Below are positions 12,612 through 22,368 of a stretch of DNA of 64,000 nt, in pieces. The stretch's first letter is position 1, and each line of letters opens with the position of its first letter. Position numbers and translations under genes: made by a program. The notes under the pieces were generated by a model. The model did no database searches. It saw only the letters and a program-made list of their open reading frames with translations, and was not told the DNA's origin. Origin of the DNA: Tupaia tana (Eukaryota; Chordata; Mammalia; Scandentia; Tupaiidae); assembly GCA_026018925.1 (NCBI GenBank), contig JAKSZU010000027.1, positions 5,260,198 through 5,324,197 on the forward strand, in the 5' to 3' direction.

Positions 12612-12858
12612 GACAGAGGGTACCTGCACTCTTTAGAAAGAGACAGAGAGACAGAGAGAAGGAATGAGAGAAAACACTCTCTCCCCACCCCGGGAGTAAT
12701 CACACACAATCCCTTCTCCTCCATGTCTTCATCCTGCTGGGATTTGGGGCACATGTACTCCCTGTGTGGAGAGTTTTGTAAGCCACTGGGGCTAGGATTT
12801 GAACCATGATTGGCTCTGTGGGTTTCAACTCCCTGAGCCCTGTGCTACACACTAGCCT
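12612..12858 (-). repeat. tRNA-SINE, old form
   Basis: Reverse copy with CATCCTGCTGGGATTTGGGG, GATTTGAACCATG B-box remnant and CCCTGAGCCCTGTGCTACAC at the head. Confidence 0.75.
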
Positions 12859-12933
12859 GATATGTTTAATTTGAAGCTACCTAGGAGTAGTTTAAAAGGA
12901 AGGAAGAGATTACCTTAAGCATTAATTAATTTT

Positions 12934-13195
12934 TTTTTTTTTTTTGGAGAGGTTTTTCGCTATAGGGCGCGTACGCTCACCAAACAGAGAGAGACAGAGA
13001 GATAAAAAGCGAGAAATCACCCCCCAGGGGGTATGGTCACGCCGCAATCCCTTCTCCTCCATTCTCCTCTCGGGATCTTGGGCACGCACGCACACGCGCC
13101 CGGCGTGAGTTGTAAGCCACCGGGTCCGAGACGCGAACCGCGGTCGACTACGTGGGAGTCCAGCGACATAGCCATTATGCTAACTGCTGGTTCCC
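12934..13195 (-). repeat. Young tRNA-SINE, subfamily B
   Basis: Near-consensus reverse copy with poly(T) at its left. It carries the subfamily B marks: GGGAACCAGCAG start, B box GGTTCGCGTC and GTGACCAT in the body. A 16-base duplication AGCATTAATTAATTTT lies at 12918-12933 and 13196-13211. Confidence 0.95.
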
Positions 13196-13323
13196 AGCAT
13201 TAATTAATTTTATTAAGCAGAACTTGCATCATCTCCCTTTTCACAAATATCCACCCACCTATTACTATACATGCAACGCTGAGCTTCAAAGACGTCTAAC
13301 GACTGGGGCTTCTGTTCAAAATA

Positions 13324-13527
13324 CAGTCACGTGTCAGTCAATGATAAAAGCTTGGTTCTGAGAAACTGGCATTAGGCAATTCCACCCTTGTGCATAGAGT
13401 ATACATTACACAGACCCAGTTGGAGCAGCCCACTGCAGACCTAGGTCTAGCCTAGATGTTCGTAAGAGACCACTGTTGTCTTCGCGGTTTGTTGTTGACT
13501 GAAACCTCATTATGCAGTGAATGACTG
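13324..13527. mobile_element. Small non-autonomous DNA transposon (TcMar/Tigger-like)
   Basis: About 204 bases bounded by imperfect terminal inverted repeats: CAGTCACGTGTCAGTCAATGA on the left and the complement of CAGTCATTCACTGCATAATG on the right. The left end follows TA, the target of Tc1/mariner-type elements; the right flank is AA. Internal GCATTAGGCAATT and CTAGGTCTAGCCTAG match my memory of a mammalian inverted-repeat family. No transposase. Confidence 0.6.
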
Positions 13528-13626
13528 AATGAATGTCACAGGAGATGGAAGACCAAGCTGACAACAAGCAGACAGGGTCTTGTCTTGGGTTCATAATGAA
13601 ATTCTGTGATTTAAAGAGTGGACAGT

Positions 13627-13870
13627 GGACCAGCCCCAAACACAGAGGTAAAGTGCTACGCAGAGGAAATCAGATCCCATGTGACCAGCTAGGGTTCAAG
13701 TCCTGTCCCAGAAACTAGAAAAATACTCTGGGTATGAATACAGTTGCCCAGGATCCTGATGGGATGGGGAATCAGAGGAGAAACGGATTGTTGCATGACC
13801 AGGCCCTACTGAGGAGGTTTTCTCTTTCTCTCTCTCTAATGTCTGTACTTAAAGGTACTCTGGCATTCAA
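13627..13870 (+). repeat. tRNA-SINE, old and diverged
   Basis: GGACCAGCCCCAAACACAGAGG, GGTTCAAGTCC and GATGGGATGGGGAATCAGAGG follow the old-form order; the 3' end has decayed. Confidence 0.6.
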
Positions 13871-14204
13871 GAAAAAAAGAATGTACATTATCAGAAAGTA
13901 TCAGTATGTTCAATTAGTTGAACGAGGAAATTTGAGTCACATACTAACTTCTCTCATTATATGCATACAGATGCTCAGTCCAGCAGTATGAGGAATATTC
14001 TGCAGAATATTACTTTAAGTTCAAATTCGGGTGATTTATAAATCAATAAAACTGACACCTCCCTCCACGCACAAACACACTTACATTAGAATATCAAACA
14101 ACGGAGGAAAGACGAGATTGGATAGTAAAGGGAATTGTCATGAAAGACGCAGATGAAGTCAATGTTGACACTTGCTCCAGAGGAAAACCCGCGATAGATG
14201 AATT

Positions 14205-14345
14205 TTATTTATCTACTAATTCATTTCTCATCCATCAAACATTGTTTAATACATCCTATGTGCTAAATAACCTTAAATAAAGGGTTGGCTAGGATTAGAT
14301 AATAAATCATAAGAAGCTCAGCATACAATACAAGAGATAAACATC
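14205..14345. repeat. Ancient mammalian repeat remnant
   Basis: CATTGTTTAATACATCCTATGTGC resembles the TTTATTGAGCACCTACTATGTG family; name not assigned. Confidence 0.35.
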
Positions 14346-14434
14346 CAAAAACAAACATAAAGCAAGGTGTTTGTAAAATGATTGAGATAATAATTACAAT
14401 AATTCATATTTTTTTGAAACAAATATTTGTGTGC

Positions 14435-14622
14435 CTGCAATGTGCTGGGGACTGTGTTAGCCGCCAGAGTACCACGGCGAGCAAACAGTGGGTACCGTAC
14501 TAATCCCTGTCTCAACATCGTCTCCTCCAACACTCACAGCTGCCCTGGGAAATGTGTCTTGTCTCAAGCCTCATGAAAAAACAAGTAGCTTGCCTGAAAC
14601 CACAGAGGTAAAATTAGGTCAG
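14435..14622 (-). repeat. MIR fragment
   Basis: TGCAATGTGCTGGGGACTGTG at one end and GTAGCTTGCCTGAAACCACAGAGG at the other keep the antisense MIR order. Confidence 0.45.
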
Positions 14623-14625
14623 TAA

Positions 14626-14886
14626 GGGGCCAGCAGGTGGCATGGGAGGTTAAGGCAGCTGGATCCCAAATGGCCAACTTTGCGGCTCTTCATGGTTGGA
14701 GTCCTAGACCCAGTGGCTTGAAAATCACTCTGGGCATGAGTGCATGCATGCCCCAAATCCTGAAAGGAGCGTGGAGGAGCTATTGAGGCTTGACTATCCC
14801 CTCCAGAGGGTGATTTCTTTCTTTCTCTGGTTCTCTCTCTGTGTGTCTCTGGTGAGCGCACGTACCCTATAGCGAAACTAACAAAA
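14626..14886 (+). repeat. tRNA-SINE, long form
   Basis: GGGGCCAGCAGGTGGCATGG to CCTATAGCGAAACTAAC. AATTAGGTCAGTA before and AACTAGGTCAGCTA after suggest a decayed target duplication and insertion into the MIR above. Confidence 0.8.
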
Positions 14887-15389
14887 ACTAGGTCAGCTAG
14901 TGTACAACTCTTAGGATGACAGGTTTCCATTTTGAGGGGCATCCGTCAGCAGGTGTGGAGAGTGGGGGTGTGTGTTAACCATGCTAACATCGCTTAAGAA
15001 ACACTTCCCAGAGAGTGAGATTAGTATGATCAAACTCAGGGCACCTAGAAGGACACTGTATATTTGGGGAGCTTCTAGGAATTTTATTTTGCTTGAGCAT
15101 AAAATTTGAAGATAGCAAGAAACAAGTCAGGAGAAATAAGCTGAGCTCAGGTCCCAGAGGCAACAGGAAGAATGGTGTGATGGGATCTGTCTTTTAATAA
15201 GATCGTGCTTGCTGTAGTGTAGAGGACAGTTTCGAAGTAGACAAAAATTTAGGCCACAAAACCACTGAGGAGACCCTGCAGGATTTCCCGTAAGACATCC
15301 CAAATAGGTGCAGTGAGACAACCACAGCACAGAGAAAGTACAGACCATTCAGAAGATATTTAGGAGGCAACGTAATGACTTAAAAATCA
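14887..15389. other. Unique intergenic sequence, nothing recognised
   Basis: No feature recognised. Confidence 0.45.
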
Positions 15390-15670
15390 AATGGCTCTTT
15401 GAAATGAAGATTAGAAGAACTCCCTGAGATCTCGCCTAGATTACTGGATGGTACACATAGAAGTTTATGTGAGAAAAATAGTCGAGGAGTCATAATAAAG
15501 CCTTCAGCTGAATATCATCAGTGGGAAGTTTAGGGGAGAGGTCTGGGCTTCAAGTAAAGATTTGGAAAGAGTTCTCATACAGGAGATACTTCAAATAGGA
15601 CAGTAGTTGAGATGGAAAGGTACAGTGGTCCAGGTTATGGAATCTTGAGGAACTCCAGAATATAATGAGT
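15390..15670. repeat. Ancient interspersed repeat (unnamed)
   Basis: GGGGAGAGGTCTGGGCTTCAAG and TTGAGGAACTCC recall a mammalian-wide repeat with GGGAGAGGTCAGGGCTGGAG; I cannot name it safely. Confidence 0.35.
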
Positions 15671-15965
15671 GGCTGAAAAAAAAAAAAACCAGATTTTTAA
15701 AGAAACCAGAACATATGCATGCTCAATATACACCAAATGTCTGCACTCTAAGGCGGAAATTAAAAGATCCAACGATACAATAGCACAGAGGATAAGTGTA
15801 GACACCAGAGATCATACGGGAGGGGAGTGGGTGATAGAATGGGAGGGGCCAAGGGGAAGAAACATGTAACAAGATTATAGAGTTCTCTGTTGAAAATTAT
15901 GTTTATGGTAATATCCTTGATTTGATTGTCATGACTGCAGGCGTGCTTTAAAAAAACCATACTGT

Positions 15966-15996
15966 AAAACAAAACAAAACAAAACAAAACAAAAAA
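15966..15996. repeat. Microsatellite (AAAAC)n
   Basis: About six AAAAC units. Confidence 0.9.
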
Positions 15997-16077
15997 CTAT
16001 ACTATGTGTTATAGAGATGCACAATGATTGAATATAATTAAGAAATCATTTTAAAAAAACTGCTGTCCAGCAAGGGG

Positions 16078-16155
16078 CTGACCCAGGACTCAGACCATGG
16101 AGTCAGCTATGTGGGATCCAACTTCTTAACTTTCAGGCTACCTGCTGCCCACTCC
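16078..16155 (-). repeat. tRNA-SINE head fragment
   Basis: CAGACCATGGAGTCAGCTATGTGGGATCC then TTCTTAAC...CTACCTGCTGCCC is the antisense tRNA-like head only. Confidence 0.5.
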
Positions 16156-16254
16156 TTAATCCCCAACCCTTGCTTTAAAATCAAATGCTTGTGCTTATGT
16201 TACTTAAATTTAAATAGGGTGTTAATTTTCTGCCAGAATATAATCTTACCTATT

Positions 16255-16325
16255 CTGACTAACAAGTGAGCAAAATGAGACATAGCACTGGGTCACAGAG
16301 CTAGTAAGTACTTACTCTCCTTTGT
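16255..16325 (-). repeat. MIR fragment
   Basis: GCAAAATGAGACATAGCACTGGGTCACAGAGCTAGTAAG keeps the antisense MIR order. Confidence 0.45.
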
Positions 16326-16810
16326 AAAGAGGAATGCAGCTCTTAGAAATCTGGCACCAATTAACAGCTCTGCATCTGTTGCAGGGACCTATATTCCCAA
16401 GATTATTTTCCTTCCCCATGCTCATGGTAAGCACCTCTGAGTGACCTTCAGTTCTCTTTTACTGTGCCTAGAGTAATATAAAAAATTTTTTTCCATACAG
16501 GAAGTCAAGTACCTACTGTCATTGTTTCCTGATGTAAATGGAATGTGAAACCTGTTTGTGGTCTGTGTCATGGACCTTTGTCTATGTCACACTTGTTATT
16601 TACTGTCTTTAAAATATGGGGCAGAAGCTCTAGGTTGGTTACACCAAACTCATCCTTAAACTTTTAGAATGCTTTTGTAAATCCTGGATAATTAAGTTAA
16701 TCACATCAACATTCTTTTTACAACTACAAATTGTTGTTTGACAGGATGTTACCTCATGAGACGTAGTAGAAGTCTTCTGAGGGAGAAGGAGTTCTAAGAA
16801 TGTTGTTGCT
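16326..16810. other. Unique intergenic sequence
   Basis: No feature recognised. Confidence 0.45.
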
Positions 16811-16817
16811 TTTCTCA

Positions 16818-16843
16818 CAGAAAGAAAGAAAGAAGAAAGAAAG

Positions 16844-16898
<55 letters not shown>

Positions 16899-16900
16899 AA

Positions 16901-16933
<33 letters not shown>

Positions 16934-17008
16934 AAGAACTAAAAAGGATAAAAAGAAAGAGAAGGAAGAGAAAGAGAAGAAGAAAGAGAGAGAAAGAAAG
17001 AGAAAAAT
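16818..17008. repeat. Large GAAA-rich polypurine microsatellite
   Basis: About 190 bases with almost only A and G on the + strand, with a clean core of GAAA units (about 16850-16920) and interrupted edges. The open frames across it are low-complexity artefacts. Confidence 0.95.
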
Positions 17009-17318
17009 ACACATGAAGACCTAAAATCATCAAGCAGATTTGAGTTCTCAAGCCCTTTTCTTGTTCTTTCTTACATATTTTACATTTAATTACTGTATAT
17101 CCTTACTGCTAACTTAATGGTTTTTCCCAGCATGAATATACTGCGTATCAGTCTAGTCCAAGACGTTACCATGCACGGTATCAACAGATCTCTTCTTTTT
17201 TTTTTTTTTTCTTTTTTAATGTCTTTTCAATCCCATTGAGAAAGGGGGTGGGGGGAAAGCATTGAGTGTCTGGGAGAAAATCAGTATTAAAGAAAACAAT
17301 GGTAAAAATAACAGTTGT

Positions 17319-17565
17319 TGGCCAGCAGGTGGAGTGGAGGTTATGACAGGTGGGTTACACAGGGTCAGCTGCACGGTTTGAGTCTCAGACTTGAAAGTCA
17401 CTGTGGGCTTTTGTGCCTGAGTGCCCCAAATCCCAAGAAGAGAATGGAGGATAAGGGATTGCAGCAAGGCCAACCCCTCCAGGAGGTGATTTTTCCACTT
17501 TCCTTCTCTCTGTCTCTCTGTCTTTGGTAAGTACACCAGTTCTACAGGAAAAAAATAAAAAATAA
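17319..17565 (+). repeat. tRNA-SINE, diverged
   Basis: GGCCAGCAGGTGGAGTGGAGGTTATG to CAGTTCTACAGG plus A-rich tail. Confidence 0.8.
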
Positions 17566-17707
17566 TAATAAGAAGAAAATGGCTATATCTGTGGCTTAAA
17601 TTATCAAGTGATTTTAATCTATATTTCCTCTCTTATGTGTTACATTTTTCCCCTATAACAAATTATAGACTTGAACTCAGATCTTGTGCCCATTAATTCC
17701 AAATGTT

Positions 17708-17977
17708 TGTTTTTATTTTCTTTGGAGAGTTTTTTCACAATAGGGCGTGTGCGCTCGCCAGACAGACAGAGAGAGACAGAGAGATAGGAAGCGAGAAATC
17801 ACCCCCCAGGGGGGATGGTCACGCCGCAATCCCTTCTCCTCCATTCTCCTCTCGGGATCTTGGGCACACACGCACACGTGCCCGGCGTGAGTTTTAAGCC
17901 GCCGGGTCCGAGACGCGAACCGCGGTCGACTACGTGGGAGTCCAGCGACATAGCCATTACGCTAACTGCTGGTTCCC
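17708..17977 (-). repeat. Young tRNA-SINE, subfamily B
   Basis: Near-consensus reverse copy; B box GGTTCGCGTC, GTGACCAT and GGGAACCAGCAG. TTAATTCCAAATGTT flanks it at 17693-17707 and 17978-17992. Confidence 0.95.
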
Positions 17978-18021
17978 TTAATTCCAAATGTTAACTGAAA
18001 TATATAGAAAAAGTGAAAATA

Positions 18022-18262
18022 GGGACCAGCAGATGGCATAATGATTATATCGCTGGACTCCCACATGGTCAACCATAATTTGAGTCCCAAACCCAGTGGC
18101 TTAAACCTCATGCCAGGTACATGTGTGTGTGCCCAAGATCCTGAGAGAAGAATGGAGAAGGGATTGCAGCGTGACCATCCCCCCTGTGGGGAGTGGAGTT
18201 CCTTGCCTTCTGCCTCTGGAGCAAGCACACACACCCTATAGCAAAAATCTAAGAAAAAAAAT
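18022..18262 (+). repeat. tRNA-SINE, long form
   Basis: GGGACCAGCAGATGGCATAATG to CCCTATAGCAAAAATC; body shortened around the CT-rich part. Confidence 0.85.
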
Positions 18263-18346
18263 AGTAAAAATAGATTTTAAAGTATACTTTCAAATACTAT
18301 CATAAAGCAACCCCCTTTGAATTCAAAATACTAACACACTGATGGG

Positions 18347-18612
18347 GGGACCAGCAGTTAGCTTAATGGCTATGTCGCTGGACTCCCACGTAGTTGACCG
18401 CGGTTCGAGTCCCGGACCCGGCGGCTTAAACTCACGCCGGGCGCGTGTGCGTGCGTGCCCAAGATCCCGGGAGGAGAATGGAGGAGAAGGGATTGCGGCG
18501 TGGCCATCCCCCCTGGGGGGTGATTTCCTGCTTTCTATCTCTCTGTCTCTCTGTCTGTCTGGCGAGCGCACGCGCCCTATAGCAAAAACCTCTCCAAAAA
18601 AAAAAAAAAAAA
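18347..18612 (+). repeat. Young tRNA-SINE, subfamily A (reference copy)
   Basis: Full copy with A box TAGCTTAATGG at 18359-18369, intact Pol III B box GGTTCGAGTCC at 18402-18412, GTGGCCAT in the body and a long A tail. A duplication of about 22 bases (AATACTAACACACTGATGGG core) lies at 18325-18346 and 18613-18634. Bases 18439-18450 (GGGCGCGTGTGC) can pair fully with 18566-18577 (GCGCACGCGCCC). Confidence 0.96.
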
Positions 18613-18639
18613 AAAATACTAACACACTGATGGGGAGCC

Positions 18640-19439
18640 TGCTTCGGCCTAGGTATAGGGACCGTGTGCTTTCTCCTGCATTTTATTAAAATACGTAATC
18701 TCGTCCTCTCTGGACACAGGTCCCTTCACGCAGGCATTAGTCTACCGCACTGTGCGGTTGTTCCTGTATTCTTGTTCTACCGTCTTGTCTGGGCCCTCCA
18801 GGAAGGTCAGATCTCTGCAGGAGGGAGGAGACGAGCAATACTAGGTGTTAGACTTCCTTGTCTATCAGCAGAGATGACAGGAAATTTTACTTTAAAGAAA
18901 AAGAAAGGACAGGAGATTTAGAGCGGAAAAGTTCTCGCTCTCTTGGGCCTTTGATTTCAAGGTGGTAAAATATTTAAAGAGATTTGATATGCTTAAAGTC
19001 CCACAGAGATCATGTTTTCATCGCACAGTTCAGTTTGGTTGGTGCCTGGAATCAAACCAAGCATGGCCATGGCCGTTTTCGTTAGGAAGGATTTCTTGGT
19101 GATGAAAGTGTAGGAGGTGACAGTCCAGCTACTACAGGTCTGTAGGATCTGAATTGAAGGCAGGATCCTGCCATGCCTCGCCCAGTCTTCGAAACAGCAG
19201 GTGCCACAGGGGAGACGAAGACGCTGAGTGATCGATGTCAGGCTCCTTTTGCAGAAACCAAGGCTTTCTCTCGGGTAACCATTCAATACCTCTCGGTGGC
19301 TTGTTTCCTGCAAGTGGCTTCATGCATTAGGTAACGTAGTCGGACCCAGGAGGAGACAGTTTTTACACAAAGAGTCCTACGGTGCAAAGATGATGGCCCC
19401 GAACCGTGGTTTAAAACTCATAAATTGCATGCTGCACTC
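18640..19439. other. Unique sequence flanking the CpG island
   Basis: Mixed composition, no SINE and no recognised repeat or exon. Confidence 0.5.
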
Positions 19440-21498
19440 AAGCCACTTCACGGAGGCATTTTTCTCGCCATCAGACCGACAGCGGCAGCCCGGCTTTCCC
19501 CGCGCGGCACCACCCAAGCAGACCCGGGGACTCCCTCTTGCTTCCCTTCTAGCTCCGCCCAGAGGGAGCCGGCAGGGCCACCCGCGGTGGGGACGCCACC
19601 CGAGCGAGTCTGGTTTCCGCCAAGCGCAGCTGGCTGGAGACTGAGGCATGAAAGGGAGGCCGCGGGAGGACCAGGGGTGGGGCGCAGCGTTCTGCCGGGG
19701 TCGGGGCCGCACGCCCAGGCCCCCCTCCCGCACGGCGGGTCCCCGCGGCCCACTCCGGAATCCCGTCCCCTCCGCGGCGCGCCCCGCCCAGCAGAGCCGC
19801 GCGGCCGGATCTTCTTGCATTTCAACACAAAGGGAACCCTCGGCCGCAGGAAGTGCATCACGGAGGAGGGGGACGGGGCGGGAGAGGGGGATGCCTCCTC
19901 TCTCTCCACCCCCGCCCGCCCCGAGCCGCGGGCAGTCGTGACGACACCCTCAGGGTCCCCACGATGCCCCACGAGCCGAGGGATTTCAAACAAGGACACC
20001 CGCAAAATAGGTGGGGCGCGGGCGCTCGCCGCTCCAGCCGCGCCCGAGTCCCGGCGGCGCGGCCCCTCGCGGGGCGCCACCTGCTGGCTCCCCGCCCCCT
20101 TTCCTCCCGGGCGCGCGGGCACCTGGGCTCGCCTTTGCTTTCCACCCCCTGTTCCCAACTTTCCTTCCCGGTCTCCCTCCGGGCCAGGGTTTTCTGGAGA
20201 GCGGCCCCCAGCGTCCCCCTCCGCCCCCTGCAGGGCTGCGCGCACCGCGGGCGAGAGACTCTCCGGAGCAGAGCGCGGGCAGGAGGGGAGTCCCCGCGAG
20301 CAGGGCAGAAGGGCCCCAGAGACCACTTTCGTTTTCCACGGCACCTGCAGGCCTTGGCGCCCCGCCAGGCTTTCTTCCTGGAGGTGCCAGTCTTGGGGAG
20401 AGCCTCGCTATTGGGCGGGGGGAGAGACCAGCCAGGTGATTCGTGCGGAAGCTGGTTTTGCAAAGCAAACCTCGCTGTTTTTACTAAAATGGCATGTTGC
20501 AAATCAATAAAAACAGCAAACTTTTCTGGAAACACTTAATTCACATTTCACCGGAGAGTGAGAAACCACCCAGTGTTCGCTTGAAAGGCTATTTCTTAAA
20601 AAAAAAAAATATCTTTTGTTGTTGCTGTTGTTGTAGTTCAGAATGGTTTGGGAAGACCAATGGCAATTTGAGGAGGTGGGCTGAACCCCCTTTTGGAGCC
20701 CAGAAAGGAGGGGGAGAGGCAGAAAAGCCCCTGCGCTTTGGGCGGGTTGCACGAACTCTGGGTGGCGGATTGCAAGTCGCCGCCACCCGCAGCGGCAGGT
20801 GCGCCGGAAAGGGGCCGCCTCCCCCGGGACTCCCGCCGCCTCTGCGCCCTTGGACACCACTGGGAGGGCTCCCTCCTCCTAAGTCCTAGGCGGAGGCCGC
20901 TACCTGCCCCGACCTGTCCCCTCCCCTTCTCCAACACCACACCCACGGGACTCCCGTCTCCCCGGGAGAGGGACGAGCGGGAACAAAGGGGTCTTTGTTC
21001 CCGGGCTCCTGGGGTGGGGAGCGCGCTCGCTCGCGTTTCCCGGCGCCCCTGGGAGACCGGGAAGCTCGGCGCCAGAGCCTCGCCCAGCCGGGGGCGCAGC
21101 CTCCCCGACCTCAGAGCCTTAGGTCAGGCGCGGCGCCTCGGGCCACCGCGGGCCACCGCGGGCTCTTTCCGGGAGGACACGGGGGGTGGGGAGGAGACAG
21201 ACCCGGTGCGGCTGCGCCTGGCGGGCCCCGTCGCCAGCGGAGGGACGGTGGGGGGTGGAGGGAGAGGCAGGGGGAGCCTTGGCTGGGCCGAGCCTGGAGT
21301 GCGGAGCCGGTTCGGAGAGCGCTCGCCGGGCTGCACCTGCCCCCGCGGCGGCTCGAACTCGCCGCCTCTCTCCTTCCATCCTCCCCCTTCCCTGGGTCGG
21401 CCCCTTCGCCACGCCAGACCCCCCGCCCTTGCCGTCATCACGTTCCTCTTCTCCCTTCTTGGCACTTTCCTCTGGACCCATCCTCGGGACAAACTTTG

Positions 21499-21594
21499 AT
21501 GGAGAATTCCGCACCACGCTGGGAAGATGCCGGTTATGAAGGGATTGCTGGCGCCCCAGAACACCTTCCTGGACACCATCGCCACCCGCTTTGA
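21499..21594 (+). other. Upstream ORF overlapping the KCNH8 start codon
   Basis: ATG at 21499 is followed by 31 codons and TGA at 21592-21594, in the +1 frame relative to the channel, so it reads across the channel start at 21527. Its ATG overlaps the in-frame stop of the channel frame (TGATG at 21497-21501). Context is moderate: T at -3 but G at +4. If transcription starts far upstream the same frame is open back to 20995. No family is recognised in the peptide; any role would be through ribosome scanning. Confidence 0.5.
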
Positions 21595-21602
21595 CGGGAC
21601 AC
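21527..21602 (+). CDS. KCNH8: KCNH8 (ELK1, Kv12.1) coding exon 1, partial gene
   Basis: This exon starts a voltage-gated potassium channel subunit of the ELK/EAG family, a tetrameric plasma-membrane channel of excitable cells. Seen: ATG at 21527 opens 25 codons ([12 protein letters not shown] at the start, RFDGT at the end), then one base of a split codon and donor GTAAGT at 21603. The split codon starts with C, which fits the histidine that follows DGT in this family. The peptide is the PAS-cap, the first part of the N-terminal eag domain that slows channel closing; the PAS domain, six membrane segments and cyclic-nucleotide-binding-like domain must lie beyond the window. The start is firm: an in-frame TGA at 21497-21499 excludes an upstream extension, and the ATG has A at -3. 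KCNH4 has, from memory, the same N-terminus. I prefer KCNH8 because no second exon appears in the next 42 kb and the surroundings are AT-rich and gene-poor, whereas KCNH4 is compact. KCNH3 should read MPAMRG. Confidence 0.88.
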
Positions 21603-22335
21603 GTAAGTCTGCCTAGGAGGACTTGCACATATTTGGAGAATTTTTTTTTCTTTTATACATGACTTTTGCCGGTGCCTTCCTTTTTGACTAAGAGTGAATT
21701 TCCTTCTGTTCTTACCGGGGCACCTTTCGCGCGGAGAAATGTTAATACTCCACGGTTCCATGTAGTATTAACACTTGGGATTGTCTCCTTGTTTCTCTGG
21801 ACTTCTTGGGTTAATAAGGTTGGAAACGACCCTCGGACTCCCCGCGGGACCCATGTTTGGGTACATCTTGAGAGAACTGGTTGTCATTTTAGGAAATGGA
21901 GATGGGAATATCGATGCACTTTATCTAGAGTTTCAGGGCGCCCGAGATTACGGGGAGAGTTTGGAGCGTTTCTTCCCGGGAGCGCCATTCTGTGAGGTCT
22001 TCTGGACAGAAATGATTTCCCGTGTCCGTTTAAGAAATGCTCTTAGAATCGGAATTGCCAGGACTGAGCTCGGCGTGGAATGAAGTGTTGTGACTTTGGG
22101 TCGGAGCTAGAACAGCATGCCTCTTCATCCGGAATTAGCAGGACGCTCCAGGAAGACGGCTGGGTCGATCTGATTATAAAAGAAAGTTTCAATCTTGTAA
22201 GGGCGACTGTTACTGGGTATTTACTTCACTCAAACTGTTGTATTTTTTTAAAAAGATTTGGTGCAGGGATGCTTTGAGGCTAGAATCATCAGCTACTTGT
22301 TCTCTTTCAGGACCACGGTCAGGTCCCCGGTCTGC

Positions 22336-22368
22336 CCCAGCTGCTCAAGCTCTCAGCTTGAGCCTGGG
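22336..22368. other. Strong inverted repeat (hairpin) in early intron 1
   Basis: GCTCAAGCT at 22343-22351 and AGCTTGAGC at 22355-22363 are perfect 9-base complements around a CTC loop. CCCAG (22336-22340) and CTGGG (22364-22368) extend the stem beyond a two-base bulge. Confidence 0.7.

Larger units (their letters stand above)
19440..21602 (+). promoter_or_regulatory. KCNH8: CpG island and putative KCNH8 promoter with 5' UTR
   Basis: A sharp rise in G+C and CpG begins near 19440 and lasts to the first exon, in contrast to AT-rich DNA on both sides. It holds typical housekeeping-style elements: an inverted CCAAT (ATTGG at 20410) running into a GC box (GGGCGGGG at 20413-20420), a forward CCAAT at 20657-20661 and another GC box near 19873. 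I see no TATA box in a position that would set the start, so dispersed initiation is likely. All six frames are widely open here only because stop codons are rare in such DNA. The transcription start cannot be placed by eye; the 5' UTR must end at 21526. Confidence 0.8.

Noticed and set aside
16754-17051. Lysine/glutamate- and phenylalanine/leucine/serine-rich frames
   Set aside because: They are translations of the GAAA microsatellite.
18347-18420. tRNA gene
   Set aside because: A and B boxes are present but the sequence does not fold as a complete tRNA and continues into a SINE body with A tail and target duplication.
18342-18689. 115-codon frame and many similar frames across the window sharing one peptide pattern
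   Set aside because: They are read-through of the young SINE, which is open by chance; the repeated pattern follows the repeat, not a gene family.
19425-20510. Long open reading frame of 361 codons, and overlapping frames of 100-300 codons on both strands
   Set aside because: Several frames are open together across the CpG island, all rich in Pro, Gly, Arg and Ala with no recognisable domain. Stop codons are simply rare in such DNA.
20995-21594. 199-codon frame ending in the KCNH8 exon
   Set aside because: It is the wrong frame for the channel. Only its last 31 codons, from the ATG at 21499, are worth noting as an upstream ORF.
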